From positions 1-60,187 of the forward strand of contig JBNKHG010000055.1 of the NCBI GenBank assembly GCA_050290225.1: 60,187 nt of DNA, read 5' to 3'. The stretch comes from JBNKHG01 sp050290225. GTDB taxonomy: Bacteria > Pseudomonadota > Gammaproteobacteria > Pseudomonadales > Cellvibrionaceae. The translations under genes were made by a program, and so were the position numbers. This document shows, one piece after another, positions 35,188 to 43,082 of this stretch. The notes below the pieces were generated by a model. It was not told where the DNA came from, ran no database searches, and saw only the letters and a program-made list of their open reading frames with translations. Within the stretch, counting starts at the first letter, position 1. Every line of letters begins with the position of its first letter.

Positions 35188-35745
35188 CTCACGGGTCAAC
35201 ACGCTATTATCGATATGGTCGAATCCCCGGCCGTAAATATCCAGCACCGTTGTCTGTTCGTAACTGAGGGTGTCGTTTTTCAGGGTCAAGGTTTGGGAAA
35301 AGGCACGGCTGCGGGCCTTGTCACGCATAAAGGGTGACTGGTTGATTCCCCAATCCTGGTCGCCGTCGGTGGCATCGACTTTAATGGTGAGACCATCGCT
35401 ATCCTCGGCCACCACCTTGCCGCCTGCGACTACCGCCACTCGGCGGGGTATAACGAACGTGTTGGAGATACTGCCGGTGGCGGCCTCCCAGGTCCAGTAG
35501 CCGACCTGCTCGTGAAATAGCTCGTCGTTAGCGCTGCGATAAACGAGCTGGTGGTAGCGCACCACCGACAGTGTTTGTTCTTCGGCATTGGTAACGTCAC
35601 CGGCGGCCTCGAAAACAACGACTTCGTAGAAGGGGCTGCGTTCGATGTCATCGGGCTCCGGCGCGATGTCCAGGCCATTGTTGCCTTTCCAAACACCGAT
35701 CAAACCCGCCAGTGGGCCATAGTCCACTGTGTCTGTCTCAGTCAT
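35182..35745 (-). CDS. Nitrobindin-like heme-binding beta-barrel protein
   Basis: A 187-residue cytosolic protein of the FABP-like/nitrobindin (THAP4-like) group. It shows YGPLAGLIGVWKGNNGLDIAP at the N-terminus and FYEVVVFEAAGDV, with alternating strands throughout (LFHEQVGYWTWEAATG). Family members fold as ten-stranded barrels, some of which bind heme and handle nitric oxide or peroxynitrite. A heme-ligand histidine cannot be assigned with certainty. I chose the ATG at 35745, preceded by GAGAGA; the open frame runs 28 codons further without homology. Its 3' end is embedded in the 14-bp repeat array. Confidence 0.72.
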   Translation of the reverse strand: MTETDTVDYGPLAGLIGVWKGNNGLDIAPEPDDIERSPFYEVVVFEAAGDVTNAEEQTLSVVRYHQLVYRSANDELFHEQVGYWTWEAATGSISNTFVIPRRVAVVAGGKVVAEDSDGLTIKVDATDGDQDWGINQSPFMRDKARSRAFSQTLTLKNDTLSYEQTTVLDIYGRGFDHIDNSVLTRES

Positions 35746-36112
35746 GGTTTCTCTCTCTGTGTTTTGTCCAAACCGCGGACACGTTGTCCCGCACACGAGA
35801 TATTGCACGATGGCGCTGAAGCATAGCACCCGGTTTTATCGCCGGACAAGGGACCGGCTGAATGTCGGGCCGGTTTCCCGTTATCCCCACCGCGATAAAA
35901 CGATTACCGAGCTGAATCAAAAGTGTGCCAGAACGCATTCGGGGGCTATGACCGGACGTGAAATACCTCTGGGGCTCCCCGGGGTGTTATTCAGAAAATT
36001 TTCGTGTAATGTGTCCCTCCTCATTTGAATTCAGTGTCAATATCAGTGGCGCTTAATCGCCACGCTGTTAATTACCTCGCCTTTAATAGATAGGAATAGA
36101 AAGGAGCCTAGC
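35746..36112. other. Gap between the nitrobindin-like and GST genes, with inverted repeats
   Basis: This 367-base divergent gap has no supported gene. GTTTTATCG (35833-35841) and CGATAAAAC (35893-35901) are a perfect nine-base inverted pair 51 bases apart. Closer to the GST start, GTGGCG and CGCCAC (36046-36063) flank six bases and could form an operator or hairpin. Confidence 0.55.
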
Positions 36113-36742
36113 GTGATTCAAGTCTATGGGTACCCTAAAACACGATCCACCCGCGTGACCTGGTTGCTGGAAGAGTTGGGAGCGGATTACGAGTTTAATC
36201 TGGTGGACTTACCCAAGGCCGAGCACCGCTCAGAGGCGTACCTGGCTATCAATCCCGCTGGCAAGATTCCGGCGATGAGAGACGGTGAGCTGTGAATGAG
36301 TCAGTCTGCGGCGATGGTGACCTACCTGTGCGACAAGTATGCCGACAAGGGATTGATTCCCGCAGTGGGAACGCCGGAGCGAGCCCTGTACGAACAGTGG
36401 TGTTATTTCGCCCTGTGTGACTTCGAGTCCCCTTTGTGGACCATTGGTAAACACACCTACGTCCTGCCTGAAGAGGATCGGGTGGCGAGCATAATACCCG
36501 TCGCCAAACTGGAGCTTCAAAATGCGTTGGCCGTGTTGAGCCAGGGGCTGGGAGACAGGGACTATATCATGGGGGACAGTTTCAGCGGGGCGGATATCCT
36601 GCTGGGACAAACCCTCTTCTGGGCTTTCGCCCTTAAGGAACCCGTCGAACAGGACAACTTGCGTGCTTATTCGGATCGACTCCGGAATCGCGAGGCCCTG
36701 AAGCGGGCCTATGACCGCGAACTGGCGCAGGCCTCAAGCTGA
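36113..36742 (+). pseudogene. Glutathione S-transferase interrupted by an in-frame TGA
   Basis: One frame encodes a complete GST split by a TGA at 36293-36295. The thioredoxin-fold half (residues 1-60: QVYGYPKTRSTRVTWLLEELG, ending MRDGEL) has the likely catalytic serine in the KTRSTR block. The second half starts SQSAAMVTYLCDKYA and contains the all-helical domain (FSGADILLGQTLFW). The stop sits in the DGELxxSQSAA glutathione-binding block, where relatives have an ordinary residue. An ATG immediately after the stop could restart translation of the C-terminal part, which could not catalyse alone. The start is GTG at 36113 after AAAGGAG. No other damage is visible, so this is a young lesion or a sequencing error. 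Confidence 0.82.
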
Positions 36743-36745
36743 TTT

Positions 36746-37363
36746 ATGTCCTATCCCATACCGGCCGCCAACTGCCAAGTCACCTACGAGGTTAAGAAAA
36801 GTCGCTTTATTGCGCGCGCGGCCTTCGCTCCGGATCGGGAGGCGGCCATGGCTCTATTGCAACAGGCCAAAGCCGATTACCCCGATGCTCGCCATCACTG
36901 TTGGGCCTATCTGTTGGGTGATCCTCACAATGCTGCCAGTGCCGCCATGTCCGATGACGGCGAACCCGGTGGTACCGCGGGTAAACCCATCCTGAATGTG
37001 CTCCAGCACAAAGGGGTAGGGGATATTATGCTGATTGTTATCCGCTACTTCGGCGGTATCAAGCTGGGCGCCGGTGGTCTGGTCAGGGCCTACTCGACTG
37101 CCAGTCAGCAAGTGATGGAGACGTTGGACGTGGAAACGTGGGTGGCCCTGTGTCAGTGCAGGCTGCACTGTGACTTTTCCCAGGAGCAGCTACTGCGTCA
37201 CTGGTTGGGAAAGCATAATGGGCGGGTGGAAAACATCGAATATGGATCGGACGTCAATCTGCTGTTAAGCCTGCCGGAAGCGGCACTCGCGGATTTAGAA
37301 CAGTTTGTTCAGGACAAAGGCCTTTCCCTTGCGTCAAAAGACATAGCCCCGAAATCGCGCTGA
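36746..37363 (+). CDS. yigZ: YigZ/IMPACT family protein
   Basis: A 205-residue protein of the widespread UPF0029/IMPACT family. It shows the conserved N-terminal domain (KKSRFIARAAFAPDREAAM, HHCWAYLLGD, SDDGEPGGTAGKPIL) followed by the signature VIRYFGGIKLGAGGLVRAYS and the C-terminal ferredoxin-like domain. The E. coli protein's role is unclear; eukaryotic IMPACT modulates translation control. It starts four bases after the GST stop codon, so the two were co-transcribed. The start ATG at 36746 has no strong ribosome-binding site. Confidence 0.92.
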   Translation: MSYPIPAANCQVTYEVKKSRFIARAAFAPDREAAMALLQQAKADYPDARHHCWAYLLGDPHNAASAAMSDDGEPGGTAGKPILNVLQHKGVGDIMLIVIRYFGGIKLGAGGLVRAYSTASQQVMETLDVETWVALCQCRLHCDFSQEQLLRHWLGKHNGRVENIEYGSDVNLLLSLPEAALADLEQFVQDKGLSLASKDIAPKSR

Positions 37364-37435
37364 GGCCCATAGCATCTATACTTTCAGGCAAGTGCCCGAA
37401 ATGTGTCGGGAATACCTGCGAAAGGAGCCCAGCTT

Positions 37436-37645
37436 ATGTCCGATCATATCTATAAAAAAATAGAAATTGTCGGTTCCTCCAAAACCAGCGTCGAGGACGC
37501 GATTCAAAAAGCCATCTCCACGGCCGCCAAGTCCCTTGATCATCTCGACTGGTTTGAAGTGAAGGAGGTGCGGGGCGATATTGACAATGGGGCGGTAAAC
37601 CATTATCAGGTCACGTTAAGGGTGGGGTTTCGCCTCAACGATTGA
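37436..37645 (+). CDS. Dodecin, flavin-storage protein
   Basis: A 69-residue protein matching dodecin, which assembles into a hollow dodecamer that binds pairs of flavins. The sequence SDHIYKKIEIVGSSKTSVED, the flavin-stacking tryptophan in LDWFEVKEVRG, and the end HYQVTLRVGFRL are characteristic. I chose the ATG at 37436, with AAAGGAG eight bases upstream, over an in-frame start at 37403. A small hairpin (CCCGA/TCGGG) lies just upstream. Confidence 0.93.
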   Translation: MSDHIYKKIEIVGSSKTSVEDAIQKAISTAAKSLDHLDWFEVKEVRGDIDNGAVNHYQVTLRVGFRLND

Positions 37646-37667
37646 ATTGGGTTGTGGCCAGTCTCAA

Positions 37668-38698
37668 TCACCATCGCGCTACACTGTCCATGACATGAAA
37701 AATATAATTCTGCTCCACTGTGCCACCGAACAACCAGGTGCCGGGGCCCCGCGCGTATATCGCTACGTCCTCACCCCCATGGGTTTCACTGTACAGGGGC
37801 ACGAGCGCGGCCTGGCGATAATCCTTGTGCAATACCGCTTCCTCGGTCAGTTCCTCCCGACTCCCGTCAACCGCGCCGGGTCCGTTTGCGTAACTCAGGG
37901 TGGTGTAGGGGTGACCATCTTTGGCCAGGCGGGGATGGCTGTTGCCCTCGGCATCGATTGTACTTGAGAGTCCCAGGATCGGGTTGCCACGACTGGCGTA
38001 TCCCGCCATGGTCAAGGTGTGGGAGTGGTCGGCGGTGGCGATGATCAGGGTTTCGTTTTCATTCGTGAGTGCCATTGCCCGGGCTACCGCCGCTGCATAG
38101 ACTCGGCCGTCTTCCAATGCGCGATAGGCGTTGCCTTTGTGATGGCCGTGATCGATGCGACCGGCCTCGACCAAAAGGAAATAGCCTTTCCTGTTCTTTT
38201 TCAATAACCTGATTGCGCGCTCGGTCATGGCTGCAAGGGATGGGTCTCGGGCGCTGTCCTGGTCCCGCTCGACGGCATAATGCCTATGCGAGGCGTTAAA
38301 CAGGCCGAACACCGGTAAACTGTCAGAGAGTTGCTCGAACTCAGCCCGGGTTTCAATGTATTGGCCAGCGGGAAAGCGTTGCTTCCATTCATTCACCAGA
38401 TTGCGGTTGTCGGTGCGCTGACCGTCGAGAATTCGCCGGGCGGTGTTGGAGGTGATGCCGTGGCCATCGGCGACAAACAGGATAATGTTTTTTGCCGGCC
38501 CCTTTATCCTTTCCTGGTTTCGGTGTTTTTTGAGCGATTCCTGGCCGGCTTGATACCAGGCGTTTTCTCTTTGTCGGCCATGCCCGGCAACGCGGCATTC
38601 TGTTGCTCACATCCCCAAAGCGCAAGGACTAAAAAGGCACTGCCCAGAATGGCGGACTTTCGGGGAGTGTAGCCTGTCGGCTGGAAATTTTTGCGCAT
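37668..38698 (-). pseudogene. Alkaline phosphatase (PhoA-like), frameshifted and with the active-site core deleted
   Basis: The frame starting at 38698 has a lipoprotein signal (ILGSAFLVLALWGC). It departs from family sequence near 38560, where the adjacent frame reads NAWYQAGQESLKKH, the usual start of the mature domain. That frame continues with KNIILFVADGHGITSNTARR and ILDGQ, and then jumps directly to RTDNRNLVNEWKQRF. Full-length enzymes have roughly 200 residues between these points, including the nucleophile serine of DSAGTA. The C-terminal third is intact (YFLLVEAGRIDHGHH, ATADHSHTL, ETHGGEDVAIYARGPG) to the stop at 37668. So there are two independent lesions, and catalysis is impossible. 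Confidence 0.87.
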
Positions 38699-38762
38699 GG
38701 CAAATCCACTGTCGAATAATTTGAACCTGGCATCCTTCGCGGGGCACCTTAAGTGACAGGTT

Positions 38763-38777
38763 CAATAATCATTATTA
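38763..38777. promoter_or_regulatory. Fur-box-like AT palindrome
   Basis: AATAATCATTATT is a perfect dyad around a central C and matches 11 of 13 positions of the inner Fur-box core GATAATCATTATC. It lies about 65 bases upstream of the alkaline phosphatase remnant, in an AT-rich spacer. It may be a chance AT palindrome. Confidence 0.3.
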
Positions 38778-38898
38778 TCAATTTCAGTTTGATGAAATTC
38801 CAAAAGGGGACAATTCGAGTTCGCGAAGGGGAGAGGCCTGAGATTGGCGAAATCACCTTCCGGCGGTTCCAATCCAGTCAAAGGGCGTAATGCCGCCT

Positions 38899-39633
38899 TT
38901 AATCCATCGGCTCAATCGTGGCGTGCCTTAACGCCAGGCCACCGTCTGTACTGGCCTCAATCCACCACAGACTTTCTCCCCAGTCTCCCAGGACAAACCG
39001 TTCACCGCATTGACCCTTGAGGTCTACAGTGTGGCGGGCGGGGCGGTGGGTGTGGCCGTGAATCAGGGTTTTTACCCCATGTTTTGTCATCTCTCCCACC
39101 ACCTCTTTCGGTGTGACATCCATAATATCCTCAGCCTTGAGGCTGTTCATGGATTTGCTCTGCTCGCGCAACTTTTTGGCCAGTGCCCGGCGGGCCTCCA
39201 GGGGTTGCGCCAGCAAAGCCTGTTGCCATTCGGCGGAACGGGCCTGCTGGCGAAATGCCATATATTCCCGATCCCGGGTGCAGAGGCTGTCACCATGCAT
39301 CAACAATAGCGGTTTGCCGTAGAGATCGATGACGGTGGGATCGCTCAGCAGGGTGGCCCCGGTCGCCCGGGCGAACTGTTCGCCCACCAGAAAATCCCGA
39401 TTGCCGTGCATAAAATAGATCGGGGTGCCGCTGTCGCGGAAGCGGCGCAGGCGTTCCACAATCTGTCGGGCAAAGGTTGCGTCATCGTCATCGCCCACCC
39501 AGACCTCAAAAAAATCGCCGAGAATATAGAGTGCATCCGCCCCTTTGACCCGGGTGTCGAGAAATTCGAAAAACGCCCGGGTAACAGCCGGGCGTGATTC
39601 ATCGAGGTGTAAGTCCGATATGAAATAGATCAA
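38899..39633 (-). CDS. lpxH: UDP-2,3-diacylglucosamine diphosphatase LpxH
   Basis: A 244-residue metallophosphoesterase that hydrolyses UDP-diacylglucosamine to lipid X in lipid A synthesis at the inner membrane. The dinuclear manganese motifs are all present: FISDLHLDE, YILGDFFEVWVGDD, FMHGNRDFL, LLLMHGDSLCTRDREY and LIHGHTHRPARH. The start is a TTG at 39633, with only AGG upstream, as judged by the family beginning at IYFISDLHL. In Pseudomonas ppiB is directly adjacent; here two small membrane-protein genes lie between them. Confidence 0.94.
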   Translation of the reverse strand: MIYFISDLHLDESRPAVTRAFFEFLDTRVKGADALYILGDFFEVWVGDDDDATFARQIVERLRRFRDSGTPIYFMHGNRDFLVGEQFARATGATLLSDPTVIDLYGKPLLLMHGDSLCTRDREYMAFRQQARSAEWQQALLAQPLEARRALAKKLREQSKSMNSLKAEDIMDVTPKEVVGEMTKHGVKTLIHGHTHRPARHTVDLKGQCGERFVLGDWGESLWWIEASTDGGLALRHATIEPMD

Positions 39634-39725
39634 CAGTCTGCGAACCTTTTTTGTTAATCGCGGTTTTCGTGCGGGAATTTGACGAGACTTAGTTTACCAC
39701 CCTTACAGGATCGATGGCGTGGTCC

Positions 39726-40100
39726 TTACACTTGATATTCGTCATCCGTGATGACCGGAAGTCTCTGTTTCGCCGGCGTGAGTTGTGAAAAGGCCGACAG
39801 TACGCCAACCAAAGAGGATATGGCAATGGGTAACATCAACACGCCTTTGTCGTCACAGCCTACGAGTGTGCTACCCGTGCAATAAACAATTAGCATAATA
39901 CTGGAGGCCAAAGTGCTGCCGGCATAAACGACGTTGACTTTCTGGGGCAGTCTTTCCAGTGCGAAGGGAGGTGTGTGCCTTGAAATTATATCAAGGACAA
40001 TATTGACGAATAGAAACAACCCGATCCAAAAGAGATAAAATTTACCCAGATCTTCTTCTGTTGGGGGAAACAAAATCCATTTAAACAGTTCCGGTTCCAC
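39726..40100 (-). CDS. Three-span membrane protein, unknown
   Basis: A 124-residue protein I do not recognise. Hydrophobic segments lie at about residues 20-42 (KFYLFWIGLFLFVNIVLDII), 57-75 and 87-107, and the tail is charged. The start is a GTG at 40100 with GAGG upstream, inside the gap after the previous small gene (13 bases). The pair sits between ppiB and lpxH, genes normally adjacent in relatives, so it looks like an inserted module. Confidence 0.6.
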   Translation of the reverse strand: MEPELFKWILFPPTEEDLGKFYLFWIGLFLFVNIVLDIISRHTPPFALERLPQKVNVVYAGSTLASSIMLIVYCTGSTLVGCDDKGVLMLPIAISSLVGVLSAFSQLTPAKQRLPVITDDEYQV

Positions 40101-40113
40101 TAAGGGTTTTTCC

Positions 40114-40293
40114 TCAATGAAAAACGCTGTATGAGGCCAGACCTGCGCCGGTTAAACTGCCAGCCAAAGCGATAGCCTCTATCATGAACAGAGAGGCCGG
40201 CATAAAGAAAGAGAATAAGCCTGCAAGTGCCAGCGCAACGCCTGCGCCAGCGACGGCGGATTTGCCGACAAAGGATATCTTTTCCATTTCCAT
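40114..40293 (-). CDS. Small hydrophobic membrane protein, unknown
   Basis: A 59-residue protein with two hydrophobic stretches (AVAGAGVALALAGLFSFFM and LFMIEAIALAGSLTGAGLA) and a short charged start. I chose the ATG at 40293, seven bases after GGAGA; the open frame reaches 40359. Glycine/alanine-rich helices resemble holins or small toxins in general character, but there is no family match I can name. It is probably co-transcribed with the three-span membrane protein gene. Confidence 0.5.
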   Translation of the reverse strand: MEMEKISFVGKSAVAGAGVALALAGLFSFFMPASLFMIEAIALAGSLTGAGLASYSVFH

Positions 40294-40443
40294 CAATCGA
40301 TCTCCATCACATTCCCTGAGTTTCCATTCAAAATGACGTGGCGATAATACGCTCAGCACAAATTTTCGTCAACATCATGGCGACGATATAGGGACGGGAA
40401 GGGTTCGTCAACACTGTATATTGTGTTCTGCCTCAGTCTCGGT

Positions 40444-40484
40444 AAAACCCCGACGGCCCGGAGACTCTGGCCGTATCGGGGTTT
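40444..40484 (-). terminator. Terminator downstream of ppiB
   Basis: On the minus strand AAACCCCGATACGGCC pairs with GGCCGTCGGGGTTTT across a loop of about ten bases, ending in a T-run. It stops ppiB transcription 32 bases past its stop codon, which means the two small membrane genes need their own promoter. Confidence 0.85.
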
Positions 40485-40515
40485 GAAACGATGCAGGCCA
40501 AACGAACAGGCGGGA

Positions 40516-41010
40516 TCACCCCGCGACGGTGACCTTCTCGATAACGACGTCTTCCACAGGTACATCCTGGTGACCGGCTTTGTTGCCGGTTTTTACGCCC
40601 TTAATCTGGTTGACCACGTCCATGCCTTCAGTCACCTTGCCGAATACGCAGTAGCCCCAACCCTGCATGTCCTTGCTGGAGTGGTTCAGAAAACCATTGT
40701 CCTTGACGTTGATAAAGAACTGGGCGGAGGCACTGTGCGGGTCCACGGTGCGGGCCATGGCGATGGTGCCATTGTCGTTGCTGAGGCCATTATCGGCTTC
40801 GTTCTCAATCGGCTCGCGGGTGTCCTTCTGGTTCATGTCGGCGGTGAAACCGCCACCCTGGATCATAAAACCGTCGATTACGCGGTGGAAAATGGTGCCA
40901 TTGTAGAAGCCATCTTCGGCGTACTGCTTGAAGTTTGCGGCGGTTTTGGGAGCTTTTTCAAAGTCCAGCTCCAGGGTGATGTCACCAAAATTGGTATGCA
41001 GAGTAATCAT
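40516..41010 (-). CDS. ppiB: Peptidyl-prolyl cis-trans isomerase B (cyclophilin)
   Basis: A 164-residue cytoplasmic cyclophilin without a signal peptide. It shows the catalytic arginine block FHRVIDGFMIQGGGF, then MARTVDPHSASAQFFINVKDN and the C-terminal FGKVTEGMDVVNQIKGV. It accelerates proline isomerisation in protein folding. It is divergent from glnS, as in Pseudomonas, and followed by its own terminator. Confidence 0.95.
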   Translation of the reverse strand: MITLHTNFGDITLELDFEKAPKTAANFKQYAEDGFYNGTIFHRVIDGFMIQGGGFTADMNQKDTREPIENEADNGLSNDNGTIAMARTVDPHSASAQFFINVKDNGFLNHSSKDMQGWGYCVFGKVTEGMDVVNQIKGVKTGNKAGHQDVPVEDVVIEKVTVAG

Positions 41011-41376
41011 GACGGTATTCCTGGCTGATTAACGTAAGCCGCGGCCCCAGGATAGGACCAGGGACCGCGAAAACCGGACATGATAAAAGCTGGATGACAG
41101 AATGGGAACCGTATTACCCAATCGCCCCTTTTGGCCAGTGGGTAAAGAACTGAAAAATCGGCGGCTAAACACCTGGAAAAAGCCTAAACAACCTCCAGAT
41201 TGGCGGATATCTGGACGATCCGGCGCCTGTGCGCGGCTTCTCCTGAATTTTCCACCTGGCAGGGCCTGTCCCGCGGCAGAACAACCGGTATAATGCCTCC
41301 CTTTGGCCCTCCTCGGGATAAATAGCCCGGGTCGGGGGCTCCTCACGCCACTGATGTACAGGTATAAGCAAAACGC
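41011..41376. other. Divergent promoter region of ppiB and glnS
   Basis: This 366-base gap has no supported gene. A perfect -10 hexamer TATAAT lies at 41289-41294 pointing to glnS, with CTGTCC as a poor -35 at the right spacing. The 82 bases from there to the glnS start include a GC-rich segment around 41313-41350 that may form structure in the leader. Confidence 0.6.
41289..41294 (+). promoter_or_regulatory. -10 element of the glnS promoter
   Basis: TATAAT matches the sigma70 -10 consensus exactly, 82 bases before the glnS ATG. The -35 (CTGTCC, 17 bases upstream) is weak. Confidence 0.5.
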
Positions 41377-43053
41377 ATGAGCGAAGCCACAAAACCGCTG
41401 CATTTTATCCAGCAGATTATTACCAAGGACCTGGAAGAGGGGGTGGTGGACAACGTTATCACCCGATTCCCGCCGGAACCCAACGGCTATCTGCATATCG
41501 GCCACGCTAAATCCATCTGTCTCAATTTTGGTATGGCCCAGGAATTTGGCGGCCAGTGCAACCTGCGCTTCGACGACACCAACCCGGAGAAAGAGGAGCA
41601 GGAATACGTCGATGCCATCAAGCGGGACGTGAACTGGCTTGGTTTTGAGTGGGCCGGCGAGGTGCGCTACGCCTCCGATTATTTCGATACCTTCTACGAG
41701 TGGGCCCTGCACCTGATCAAGGCGGGCAAGGCCTATGTCTGCCACCTGAGCCCGGAAGAGGCCAGTCAGTACCGGGGTTGGGCAACCAAGCCAGGAAAGA
41801 ACAGCCCCTACCGCGACCGCTCGGTGGAGGAGAACCTGGCCCTGTTCGAGCAAATGAAAAACGGCGATTTCGACGAAGGTGCCTGCGTGCTGCGGGCCAG
41901 GATCGATATGGCCTCGCCCAATATGCATCTGCGCGATCCCATTCTCTACCGCATCCGCAAGCAGAGTCACCATCAGACCGGTGACAAGTGGTGTATTTAC
42001 CCCTCCTATGACTTTGCCCACGGCCAGGAGGACGCCATTGAGGGTGTGACTCACTCCATCTGTACCCTCGAGTTTGCCGATCATCGCCCGCTCTACGACT
42101 GGTTTATCGAGAATCTGCCGGTACCCCACAAACCGCACCAGTACGAGTTTGCCCGTCTCGAGCTTAACTACACCGTGACCTCCAAGCGCAAACTCAAGCA
42201 GTTGGTGGACGAGGGTCACGTGGACGGCTGGGACGACCCGCGCATGCCAACCGTTTCGGGCATGCGTCGCCGTGGTTTCACGCCGGCCTCCATCCGCAAC
42301 TTCTGTGATCTGATCGGGGTGACCAAGTCCGGCAGCACCATCGACGTGGGGCAACTGGAGTATTGCGTGCGTGACGACCTTAACAATACGGCGCCCCGGG
42401 CCATGTGCGTACTCGACCCGCTCAAGGTGGTGGTCACCAATATGGATGCCGACGTAGTGGAAGCGATGACGCAGCCGCGGCATCCCAACGACGATAGCCT
42501 GGGCGAGCGCCAGCTGCCCTTTACCCGCGAACTGTATATCGATCGGGCGGATTTCAGCGAAGATACCAGCCTGTCGCGCAAAAAGTTCAAGCGTCTGGTG
42601 TTGGGCGACTATGTCCGCCTGCGCGGGGCCTATGTGATCAAGGCCGATGAAGTAGTGAAGGGCGAAAAGGGGGATATTCTGGAATTGCGCGCCAGCCTGG
42701 TGCCCGGCACTGTGGGCGAGAACCCACCCGAGGGTATCAAGCCCCGCGGAGTGATCCACTGGGTCTCCGCCAGCCAGAATGTGGATTGTGAAGTGCGCCT
42801 TTACGACCGCTTGTTCAACGATGCGGCACCGGATGCCGGGGACAAGAACTTTCTCGATGCCCTGAACCCGGAGTCCCTCACGATCCTGACCGGTTGCAAG
42901 GGCGAGATCAGCCTGGCCCAGGCCGAGACCGGCGTGCCTTACCAGTTTGAGCGCGAGGGTTACTTCTGCCTTGACAGTAAATACAGCAGCGCTGACAAAC
43001 CGGTCTTTAACCGCACCATTGGATTGAAAGATAACTGGGCCAACAAGGTTTGA
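41377..43053 (+). CDS. glnS: Glutaminyl-tRNA synthetase
   Basis: A 558-residue class I synthetase charging tRNA-Gln. The HIGH motif is PNGYLHIGHAKS (about residues 33-44) and the KMSKS-type loop is VTSKRKLKQL. GlnS-specific anticodon-binding beta barrels form the C-terminal third (RLRGAYVIKADEVV, GVIHWVSASQNVDCEVRLYD). The family's EPN-G entry (FPPEPNGYLHIGH) is intact. It is followed 29 bases later by cysS on the same strand. Confidence 0.96.
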   Translation: MSEATKPLHFIQQIITKDLEEGVVDNVITRFPPEPNGYLHIGHAKSICLNFGMAQEFGGQCNLRFDDTNPEKEEQEYVDAIKRDVNWLGFEWAGEVRYASDYFDTFYEWALHLIKAGKAYVCHLSPEEASQYRGWATKPGKNSPYRDRSVEENLALFEQMKNGDFDEGACVLRARIDMASPNMHLRDPILYRIRKQSHHQTGDKWCIYPSYDFAHGQEDAIEGVTHSICTLEFADHRPLYDWFIENLPVPHKPHQYEFARLELNYTVTSKRKLKQLVDEGHVDGWDDPRMPTVSGMRRRGFTPASIRNFCDLIGVTKSGSTIDVGQLEYCVRDDLNNTAPRAMCVLDPLKVVVTNMDADVVEAMTQPRHPNDDSLGERQLPFTRELYIDRADFSEDTSLSRKKFKRLVLGDYVRLRGAYVIKADEVVKGEKGDILELRASLVPGTVGENPPEGIKPRGVIHWVSASQNVDCEVRLYDRLFNDAAPDAGDKNFLDALNPESLTILTGCKGEISLAQAETGVPYQFEREGYFCLDSKYSSADKPVFNRTIGLKDNWANKV

Positions 43054-43082
43054 GGACCGGGCCCGGAGACAGAGATTTATCG

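Noticed and set aside
36293..36295. Selenocysteine codon in the GST
   Set aside because: The position is not the catalytic residue of GSTs and I see no convincing hairpin just downstream.
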